Assembly (NCBI RefSeq): GCF_001949145.1
Contig: NW_019091780.1
Location: forward strand, 74,462 to 128,883
Length of the DNA: 54,422 nt
From: Acanthaster planci
Taxonomy: Eukaryota > Echinodermata > Asteroidea > Valvatida > Acanthasteridae
Direction: 5' to 3'
Shown: piece by piece, positions 43,857-53,189 of the stretch
Layout of the letters: each line of letters begins with the position of its first letter
How positions within the stretch are numbered: the stretch's first letter is position 1
Translations under genes and position numbers: made by a program
The notes under the pieces: generated by a model
What the model was told of the DNA's origin: nothing
The model's database searches: none
What the model saw: only the letters and a program-made list of their open reading frames with translations

Positions 43857-43936
43857 CACCGTGTGCGCTCACGACAAAGCACCGTGAATCGCGGTGCAAT
43901 GTCGGTGTACTTGCACGCGCTCAACACGGTGCTTTG
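43857..43936. repeat. 12-bp inverted repeat with CACCGTG arms
   Basis: CAAAGCACCGTG at 43875-43886 is the exact complement of CACGGTGCTTTG at 43925-43936, with a 38-base loop. A further CACCGTG lies at 43857-43863, and a GCGGTGC inside. The arms are perfect and GC-rich in an AT-rich setting. Function unknown. Confidence 0.6.
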
Positions 43937-44049
43937 CACAATTCAGCGCTTCATCACGGGCCTCTTAATATACATGTATAAGCAACACGGTAATCGGTAA
44001 TGTTTGTGGGAACTATAGTAAAGGAATGAAGAGTCGAAGATCAAGCAGA

Positions 44050-44290
44050 TAGCCTGTTTAGGCTAGGAATAAACGTCAAGCTCAGAAGCCTTAGCATAGG
44101 CTTGCCTGAGATCTGTTATCACAGAAAAAGGGCCCAGCTTAACTTGCTCAACTTAAGTTTCAGCCTAGGCTTATGCCCTACCTTTTAATCAGCACTTTGG
44201 AGATTAAGCTTGTGCCTAGGACCGAAGTTATGCTAGGCATAGCCTTGGAGGCTAGGCTTGACGTTTAACCATCTTAAGTAGGCCTAACTC
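44050..44290. repeat. Foldback element with AAACGTCAAGC arms
   Basis: The left arm (TAGGAATAAACGTCAAGCTC, AGCCTTAGCATAGGCTT, about 44062-44105) pairs with the right arm in reverse complement (AAACGTCAAGCCTAGCCTCC, GGCTATGCCTAGC, about 44225-44275). The interior is full of AGCCTAGGCTT-type palindromes. It resembles a MITE. It lies 0.7 kb upstream of the RAG1-like gene. Confidence 0.6.
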
Positions 44291-44965
44291 CCCTTTTATC
44301 TCGGCATCATTGCAACAGGATTAACAAGTTAACTCTAGGCCAATTAATTAAAGTGCGTGGAAATTTATTTGCCAGCACAATTTTACTTTTCTGTCGCAAA
44401 ACGATAAGGCACACCATATAGTAAGTCACCGTAGGCCCTCGTAGTACTAGTAGTAGTAGACCTATGCCTTGAGAAGTGAAGTTGAGTTGAAGTTGAGTCA
44501 AGCAGGCTGAAGTAAAGAATTTCATCATTAGATTTACATAGATGATTATGAAAAGTACAAAGCAACCAAAATCACACATTGTATTTTAATTCATTCTTTA
44601 ACAGACATGGAGATGAAATAAACAATTCAAAGAAGGAACATACATGCAAAACAAAGGTGGACACTGAAAAGTGCAGTGCTTATAAAAGACATCTAAATAC
44701 ATGTATTAACATTTTTACAGCAAAAAAGTCATAAAGAAAGAAAAATTTTGTGAATCCCAATTCATTTAATTATGTATTTTTTGTTTTCATAATACTTAAT
44801 AACATTCCCGGTTACAACAAACTTTCTGGTTTCTGCGACTTGTTATAACAGAGTAAAGGACAGGGGTTCTTTGCATGAGTTCGTTTCAACATTTTCAGAG
44901 ATATAATTTCCTGAAAACACAATTGTTTTCTATCTCTCCTTTGTAATTCCAGTTCCTTCAGCGAA
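44291..44965. other. Upstream region of RAG1-like gene
   Basis: No gene supported. It contains a CTAGTAGTAGTAG simple repeat at 44446 and AT-rich DNA. A TTGTAATTCCAG acceptor-like sequence at 44941-44952 precedes the ATG at 44966, so an untranslated upstream exon is possible. Confidence 0.35.
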
Positions 44966-45389
44966 ATGGACAGCCATCAAGTGATATTAGATAAGTTATG
45001 TAGACTCTGTGGGGGGCGATGTCTGTCATCAATGGGGCAAGAAGTGGTAAATGTGCCAAACTGTGTAGTGCGAGTGCCGAAAAGATCATGGCAACATTTC
45101 ACATTGATGTCAGCAAAGACAAGTACATTCACCCCCGTTATATGTTTCATTCTTGTTATTGTTCACTGTTTGTTTCTGCGGTAAAAACTGCCCCTAACTG
45201 GCCAAGTCATCCCGGGCTGGGTGCCTGCCCTGTATATACAAAGTTTGTCCAACAGTCCAAGCCAGGAAGAAAGAAGACTAAGGTAGCATCTTGTAGTCGG
45301 CCACGAGCACCCCCCGCATACAGAGAACATTTCCTTAGCCTCCCCCCTCCCCCACAATCTCCAGGGATAGGATCCCCCAATTCGAGCCA

Positions 45390-45545
45390 TTGTCAAGCAC
45401 TGCCCCTGTGGAATGTAAACTGTGCACCATGTTGCTTGACAATGCCCTGGAGACTCCTTGCACGCACTTGTTCTGTCGTGAGTGCTTGGCAGTGCACTTT
45501 GAATCTTATGAATCACCCACAGTTCCTTGTCCCGACTGCCAAGCA
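45390..45545 (+). other. RAG1-type RING finger
   Basis: Within exon 1 the frame starting at 45390 encodes a C3HC4 RING: CKLC, then 15 residues later CTHLFCREC, then CPDC. It is followed by a hydrophobic connector and a second Cys/His pair (MKCTACKESV ... SSHIYQTH), matching the arrangement in RAG1, where the RING is packed against a C2H2 finger. RAG1's RING is an E3 ubiquitin ligase. Whether this one is active cannot be seen. Confidence 0.8.
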
Positions 45546-46943
45546 CCTGTACACTTCAAGTATGTCACCGCCCCCCATAGCTACTTTGCATCCTTATTTC
45601 TGAGCCTGGTGATGAAGTGTACAGCATGCAAGGAGAGCGTTACTGTGGGGGATGTCAGTTCACACATTTACCAAACACATAATAAATCTTCTGTTGCTAT
45701 TAACCCATCTTCTCTTGTGTTTCATGATCATTCTTATGCGACGTCTTGCGAACCTCTGAGTGCAGTCTCCCGTCTTCTTCAGCGTCCCCTGACTGCCCCT
45801 GTGACCCCGTGATGGAAGAACTGGGAACCCACATCTTGAAGACCAAGCTGGCACAGTCACAGGATGGATTGACAACACAGTACAGAACCGGTGGCCTGGT
45901 AAGATTTAAAACTGCATATACACGCCTTTTAATACATATACATGTAGTTTAGTATAGTTTAAAGCATCTTTGTCATATCATTAAATAAATTTTACTTCTG
46001 TTATTAACAGCCTCTGACGACACTTTGTGTTCCCCAACCTCAGAAGAGCAGTGGGGCGGCATCCTCCAGCACCATCTGACAGCGTTCCAAGATTCTTGAT
46101 ACCACCAGAGGTCTTGTCAGCATGGATGACAAAGAAATGCAGCAAAAAGATGAGCTCAAGCTCTCTTCCCTGCGAGAAAATCTGCAGGGAATCTTGCAGG
46201 ACCTGAAATTAAACACCATCAGGATCCCTGCCATGAAGATGTTTGCTGCAAAGTTTCACCTCGGAATCTCTTGGACACACATCAGGGAATTGAAGAAATG
46301 GTTGAAGGGCTAGAACATCTTAACTGAAGGTGAACAGGCCATGCGTCACCAACAACATGACGTAATAGCCGACAACCTGTTCGCTGAAAGCATTCCCTTT
46401 TCCTTCCCTGATGAAATCAACAGAGGAGTCACCATCAAGCAAGCCCCCGCGTTGGTGTGAAGCCCCTCGTGCCCAAGGTCACACAGCAACTGGATGAGTA
46501 TGAGAAGTAAGAAAAATAGTTTCATTGTACATTTGTGCTACACAAAGAAAGAATTAAAATAGACACCTGCACTTATATGCATTTATCTGTACACATCTTT
46601 ATATTGCAGGCATCAACAGCTCACTTGGCACAAGGGCACCATCCCACACAACGAGGTTTGGGTGAAAGTCGGAGGTGACAAGGGAGGCGGGACCTTTAAA
46701 CAAATGATTCAAGTCGGCAATGTTGAACGTCCCAACTCTCTTAGGCACACCGTTGTTGTCTGTGCTTTTGCAGCGGGGGACACGAGTGACAACCTGAAGA
46801 CGGGACTTCAACGCTTCCGCCAACAAGTTGCTGCACTCCAGTCGAGCACTTGGAAGAGCCATAACATCAGGCTCTTCATGTTCGGGGATTATGAGTATCT
46901 CTGCCGAGTGTATGGGATCACCGGAGCTGGCGGTAAATAACGC

Positions 46944-47005
46944 TTTTTGTTTCAATTCTGACTTTAAGTCAGAATTCTGACTTTAAGTCAGAATTGAAAC
47001 AAAAA
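46944..47005. repeat. 62-bp near-perfect palindrome in intron 3
   Basis: Centred on GAATTC (46972-46977), the arms TTTTTGTTTCAATTCTGAC and its complement pair perfectly. Only the central base pairs of the two CTTTAAG cores fail. It also reads as two adjacent direct copies of the 19-mer TTCTGACTTTAAGTCAGAA at 46956-46974 and 46975-46993. It begins 12 bases after the donor of exon 3, so in RNA it would form a hairpin next to the 5' splice site. Confidence 0.85.
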
Positions 47006-48551
47006 TTCTTGTGACTAATTTTCAACTGCATGAAATTCCTGAAAACTTACAGTATTTTTAAATTCCCTAAAACAGGCCGTCACTGTTGCCTGTACTGTAG
47101 CATCAACAAGGACTACATACGGCTGCCCCGTGGAGAAAGACCACCATCCCAGCAGAGAACTCTGCAGTCCCTGAACCAAGACCTCCACAGATTCAAGGCA
47201 GCTGGTTCCAATATCTCCAAGGCCAAACACTTCAACAACGTGATTGACGAGCCAATGGTTGCCATCCCATTGACACAGGTATTAATTTTATTTCATAATA
47301 TTTGGTTTGTAGTTGATTGATGTTTTTTTAATGAGCGTGTAAAATTTAATTTACCTTTTGCACTTGATTTCTATGACAACAGGTCTGCCCACCCGGGCTT
47401 CACATTAGTCTCGGGTTATACCTCAAGCATTTCAACAGCTTTAAAGGGGCATGCCACGACCTTGATATGCAAGCGGCAGCTGTGCTAACCGAGAAAGACC
47501 AAGACGATCATGATGCTCCGGCTCTTGGCTCTGGCTACCAAAAGCTCATCTCCGTGTTGAAGGTGGCCCGGAAGTTAGAACAGCAGGCAGAGGCCTTGGA
47601 TGAGGAGTTCAAGCTAATGGAAGACCAACTGACCGACACCATCTTGACATCTGAGGAGGGAAGTGCAAACATGCAGGATTACATCACTGCAACGACTGGA
47701 TTGATGCAGCAACGAGAACAACTGGTAACAAGAACTCAAATTTATCAGTTATTCCCGACTAAAATTAAGTGAAAACGATAAATAAATTAATGAGTAAATA
47801 AATTTTTTCAATGCAGTTGGCGGAGGCTGCAACCCTAAGGAAGAAGGCCGCGCTGAAGCCAGGGCAAGGTCCTCTAGCTGGTCAACTTGACATCACACTC
47901 CAGGAATTCCGGGTGCAGCGCTAGGCCTACCATGGGAAGAGCTTTGTTGGGAATCATGTACATAAATGCTGCAAGGTTTGTGTATTGAATTTTTTGTGAT
48001 ACAAAGAAACATAAATCCCATAAATGGAGTTCATTATACCTAATGAACATGTGTATTACCTTGTATTTAAACTGCAGGAAGAGAACATCAAGCGACTGAC
48101 GGAGGCCATCATCAACAAGACCCAACAAGTATGCCCTTCCCTGGTGCCTGAGGCAAGAACGATCGCTGCCAAGTACGCCAAACTTTTCCACCTGTTTGGC
48201 ACTTGTCACCGGAAGTATAACACCTCCTCAATCCTGGATGACCAAGCTGTAGATGCACTAGACCAGGACAGCAAGAACTACCTGGAATTCTTCCGGGCCG
48301 CGTTTCCCACTGAAACTGTTCCGCCGAAGATGCATCTAATTGAGGACCATGTCATCCCCTGGATCAGGCAGTGGCACTTCGGCCTAGGGTTCCACGGCAA
48401 GCAAGGAGGGGAGTCGGTCCACGCCCATCTTAACTCCCTGCGTTGTGACGTCCGAGGACTGCGAGATGACGAGGACATTCTCCAGTCTGTCATCCGGACG
48501 CACTGGATTCTCACCAGCCCGGCTCACGCACCATCATCTTTGTTTGAATAA

Positions 48552-50308
48552 AGAACTCTAGTGAATAATTTGAACTGTGAAAGAACTCTAGGCTGTTCCT
48601 GCCCCAACATTCTTATTTTTGTACGGAACTCTAGGAAATCTGTGGACTCTGATGAACTCATTTGGTGCTTTCTGTGTAAAATTTAATGTTGAGTGCCATC
48701 ACTCAATTCTGCATGATCGGCTTTCGTTGATGTATGATCTACTGATAATTTCAACTTCTGATGATTGCCGTCGTAATTTATAATTTATGGTTGCAAAAAA
48801 TCACTCTTACATTGGAAGATTAAGCGTTGATTTCACCAACAACGCAATGCAATCACACGATCCTGTTGAATGACTGATTGCACTCAACATAAATTCTTCA
48901 GGTAAGTAACAGGTTTGTGTGTATGCATAACAAGTGTTGTTTTCACAAATGTACAGTGTAAATAAAATGTGCAGGTGTACAGTGTAAATAAGTTATGAAG
49001 TTGAAATGTCACAGTTTCATGTGAGTTTCATGCTGAGAGACTGAACAATGTTCATGTATGTTTGCATCTCACATATAAAGCGGCTTCTACTTTCTGCCTC
49101 TTTATTTGTGGTATGCAAATGCATTACATTGTTCAGTATCCTGAAGTTTATTGTTTTCTAGTTGAATGTAATTTTTTTTTAAAAAGGTGAGTATCAAATT
49201 TATGTTGTGTATTCTGCAAAGATTTCTGTATTGTTTTAATAATGCTGCAATTTTAGATTTCAAGCACGGGCACTGTTTATTCAAAAAAGTTTAACCTAAT
49301 GAATAAATTTATCGTGTTTAAACTAATTTTATGTAATCAAAAAAGTACATTCTTTTGACATTATTTCGTAAAGTAAATTGCATTATTATTCATATGATAA
49401 ACTTTAAACAGAATATCACTACATGTATTAACAGCTCAAATTCCTTATAACTGTATAACAGTAGTTAAAATTAAGAGATTTGAAAGTCTTACTCATTTAG
49501 AATTGTATAGCGAAAATACAAAGAGGGACTAGGAAGTAGGACTTTTAAATGAGATTCCTGCACATCACCTTTATGTAATTTTTCTGCGAATAGCATCCTT
49601 TATACCTTTTAAATGTATAACAGAAATATTTCAAAAGTTTAATCTTGTGCTGAAAAAAATTAGTTGAGTTGAAAACTCTTAAAATATCTACATGTATTTC
49701 ACATTTGTAGTACATTATGTAGTCAGTAGTGGATAAATTAAACATGATTTAAGGGATTGTTAATTATTCTAATGCTAGTAATAGTATGCTATGTATGAAT
49801 AGGTTTTACCCTGGTATTTCGAATTAGTCTTAAGTAGTGTAGCGGCTATATCAGGTTAAGTTTAAATTACCTATTAGGTCACTTTCCACCTGTAGTTTCA
49901 AAGAACATTTAGGTCTACCCCCATCACAAAGTTGACAAAATTTCATTTGCAGTGTTTTATGAACAGTCGTGCATTTATCAGTGTATGATGTGGGAGCGGC
50001 ACTGTGGGTTGAGTAGTTGGTTTCTCTTAACTACTAGAGGCTAATTTCATGATATTTAGTCTCATGACTTCACAAGGCCAAGAGTAAATGGTATCGTCTT
50101 GAACAGCCAATTTTCCATATGATTTTCAGTTTTGCAATCAAGACGACACAAACAAAACCCTAACATGTGCATTTATTTTCTTTTCACAGGTTGTTTGCAT
50201 GTTGTTTCCTTACTTAACTGCAATAAAATATGAAAATTGGGAAAAGGTTATTCTCTTTAGTCATGTAATAGTCTGCAGCAGGGTGTACATGGTAGAGAAA
50301 CACAAAAA
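48552..50308. other. Non-coding region downstream of RAG1-like gene
   Basis: AT-rich, no supported ORF. In particular there is no kelch-type RAG2-like frame convergent to the RAG1-like gene. It contains a direct repeat of AGAACTCTAG at 48552-48594 and ATGTACAGTGTAAATAA at 48950 and 48975. Confidence 0.5.
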
Positions 50309-52445
50309 ATGTCAAGAGTTAACATGCCTTTAAGTGATGATTGTACATCACTATCAGGAAGAGTTCCACAAACGGACACCAGTAATTATTTCCTACAGTG
50401 TCCTATTAGCCATCAGAAAGCAAAAATGAGTCCAGAAAATTTCAATTTAGGAGGGGAAAAAACCAAATTTTTTACGAAGAAAACACTTAGAATTTTCAGA
50501 CTTGTTTCATACAATGATACATGTCATGTGTGCAGTGTGTCAAGTGGCGTCCGTATACTCTTTCCCATAGTCTTGTCTTTTCCTTCCTTTAGGGTTACAC
50601 AAACAATAAACTGTATCCAAAACCGTTTAACCCTTTTCGTGAAAAACAAAACACTGTTACGGACGCAGTTTCGTCATGCATGTTTGTCATGTCCGTTCAA
50701 AAGGATTATGATGGGAACACACTGTCTTAACATTCCCATGACATGCCTGAACACGATGTAAGCCTTGACAGTATGAATTTTTTATCGTATATTACGATCG
50801 AAGAGATCAACAAAATGACTTTTTCTATGCGTCTGAGAGAGTATGCCTCCACAGGCGTACTGCAAGTTCAAAGCTATTTACGAAAAAAGGGCTAAATCGG
50901 GCAATATTCAAGGTTACCTTTTTCACGCAGAAAAAAATCTTAGCTCAGTCGCTATCATGACCACACGAAATGCCATGACATGCAGTTCATTAAAACAAGT
51001 ATTTTATGCCTGGGAAAAATGCTGTTTTTAAAATATATGTGAAGGAAGTCATACCAAAGACAAAAATGTGATATTCCTGTTAAAACTAACACCAAACTTT
51101 GACATTTCGTAACTTTTAATCAAAACTATCTAGAAAGTTACTTTTTTCAGCAAATTCTTTTTTTCATGAATAATGCATCATTAGGGTATGGAAATCTTTT
51201 CATGAATACTACGAAATGGCTATTTTATTGGTGGATACGACAACGGATGACTCATCAAGATCAAAATTGCATATTCATAAGCAAATAATGACCGCGTCAT
51301 CAATGAAATTTGACATGCACGCGCAAACTCAGTCGCGTCGCCATTGGAACGTGCATGAAAGGGACTGGTTGAATATTTTTCAGCAGGCTGTTTTGTGCCG
51401 AGTGGGAAATTTAAAGGAAAGGTCAAGTGCACGGCAACTGCTCTGAATGCTATACGAAGTCCACGTAGACCCCAACATACATGTACAATACATGTACGGT
51501 ACGTCCACGTCGGCGCAGCCGCATGGACCACGCAGCCCGAAAATTCTCAGGATGTATTACTTTTTATTAATAACTCACAACCCACGCGTGTGACTGCTAG
51601 AAACGTTCGCCTTGCGTGTGTATATGTACAGTGCGTGTATGCGAACAGCTACAACCACAACATGGTCATGTGCATTATACATATATAACCCTGACTTGGA
51701 CCGCCATCTTTCATAAGCTTTTCGTGCTTGGATTCACGAGTCAATATGAGCGAAGTGACATAGATATTTCTTCCCAACAAACATCTGTTTTTATCTCTAA
51801 GGATTTATCGAATGTTACTCCGCTAAAAAATAAACGAAATGAATATAACAAACAATTAATAAACCAGTGGGAACTGGGAAAGACCGTCGTTTCGTTCACT
51901 CAAATGTTTGCTCAAAGCTGCACTTGGCTTCTTGCGTTTACTCCAAACTTGTTGAAGGCCTCAAGCATTTATTTTCAATCTGTCCTCCGCTGAATATATA
52001 ACTCAGTGAACGGGCTGTCGGCCTACATCATGTTCAATTGTGCTTCTTTGCTCTTCTCCCAAAATGAGACAAATTATTTTTCTTGGGGTACTGAAAGAAG
52101 TATTATTAGTTTTTTTCTGCCTTCCTGTATGAGTGTCCTTTGACAGAAATATCGAGGCCAAAGATGACGAACGTCAGGCCAAACAGTCCCTGACTTAACT
52201 AGCGTTGACTTTGCGCGGCCGACCCATTATTATATACGGGGTAGAGCAATTGTCGAGAAGCCTCACGGTTTACCCGAGCTCTACATGGCAAGCATTAGTG
52301 CAGGGTTTGGCATCACACTCTCCAACAAATACATGTTCACGTATGTGCAGTATGTCTGTAGTACATGTACACAAAAGGTTGCCGCGGACGTCATGTGGCA
52401 GTGAGCTGGTCCGTTACGCTAGCCAGTGCCCCTAACCCCAACCCA
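50309..52445. other. Non-coding region with unsupported frames
   Basis: The longest plus-strand frames (50309-50761, 51616-51993) are open, but neither has a recognised domain, low-complexity bias or splice context. The second includes a polar stretch ending in a hydrophobic helix and could be a 5' exon, but I cannot support it. CpG content rises around 51290-51720, possibly a promoter. Confidence 0.3.
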
Positions 52446-52766
52446 ATACAGTGGGTGCTTTAAACCCTAAAAAATAAAACAGCCGTCTTTAGAGGAAAAT
52501 ATATTGGGTCATCAAAGAATTTGGCTATATATGCCTTGTACAAGATGTTTAAAACTATAAGAACTAGTGACAATGTCACAAAAATGTTGAGAGAAAAGTT
52601 TGTTGGACTGTCACTCATGCCCATGCTTGAAAGACCAAGTGAAAACAACTGTTGTGTCGGCTGCATCATAGACCGCAAGGAGGAAAAAAAACTCTCTCCT
52701 CGAGGTCTGTGGCCGGTTGGACCATGGTGGCATCTACGCATGGTGCCCTTAACAAGCCTTAATTAA
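52446..52766 (+). CDS. Candidate ORF, unrecognised
   Basis: A plus-strand frame running to the stop at 52766 contains YALYKMFKTIRTSDNV, a KML-x-EKF stretch, ENNCCVGCIIDRKEEK and a tryptophan-rich end (GLWPVGPWWH). It reads like protein. The minus strand of the same bases is also open for 93 codons, with a membrane-like segment, so one of the two is a shadow. No family is recognised; a transposon fragment is possible. Confidence 0.25.
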
Positions 52767-53189
52767 TGCACTGGCCTGTTCTGTTGATGGGTTGTCTTTT
52801 TCGTTTCGGTCATTCAAAGAATTTTCTTACAGGTCGTTGGATTTGAAATTGGGCGCTAAGTAGTACGGCTGGACCTTCAATTTTGGCACTCAAACAAGGA
52901 ACTTACATATTTCCAGTATTATACGTATTTGAGGAATTAATCATTTTCTAGTGCACTTTATCTTTGCAGCTGATCTGCGACGTCCATGAAGTGATCAACT
53001 ATTTCTTTTAACCATTTCATATTGTTCTCGTTAGGTTAAACGAAGGTGAAAATCTTTCCCTTTTGCTCTTTTTGTCGAATTCACTTCTTTCTTTGTGGTT
53101 TGGTTTGATCATTGAACTCGTATGTAGCTCGTTAATCAAACTGTAACTTTTCACGTGGTCATTCTTTCTCCAGTTTTGCATCTCCAATA

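Larger units (their letters stand above)
44966..48551 (+). pseudogene. RAG1-like protein: RAG1-type N-terminus, RING and DDE core
   Basis: Seven exons with GT-AG borders: 44966-45898, 46011-46506, 46610-46932, 47076-47278, 47383-47724, 47817-47975, 48078-48551. Exon 1 has the N-terminal RAG1 zinc block (LCRLCGGRC at 44996; later FHIDVSKDKYIHPRYM) and a C3HC4 RING (CKLC at 45414, CTHLFCREC, CPDC). Exon 3 holds VKVGGDKGGG (Asp 46677) and FMFGDYEYL (Asp 46887). Exon 4 starts with CLYC (47087). Exon 5 has GLHISLGLYLKHFN. Exon 7 has H-x4-H (MHLIEDHV, 48333) and GKQGGESVH (Glu 48411). This is the order of mouse RAG1 D600, D708, C727/C730, H937/H942, E962. Breaks: two shifts in exon 1 (about 45060, 45370), one at its end (about 45800), two in exon 2, and TAG at 47922. 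Exons 3-5 and 7 are intact. AATAAA overlaps the final stop. Confidence 0.85.

Noticed and set aside
45163-45546. Minus-strand 127-codon frame
   Set aside because: Antisense shadow of the RAG1-like exon 1 RING region; no domain seen.
48278-48514. Minus-strand Arg/Ser-rich frame
   Set aside because: Antisense of exon 7 of the RAG1-like gene.
44966-48551. Ordinary E3 ligase (TRIM-type) reading of the RING gene
   Set aside because: No B-box or coiled coil follows; instead a RAG1-like Cys/His pair and the DDE-core blocks come after the RING.
50309-50761. 150-codon plus-strand frame
   Set aside because: Open but with random-looking composition and no motif. Not enough to call a gene.
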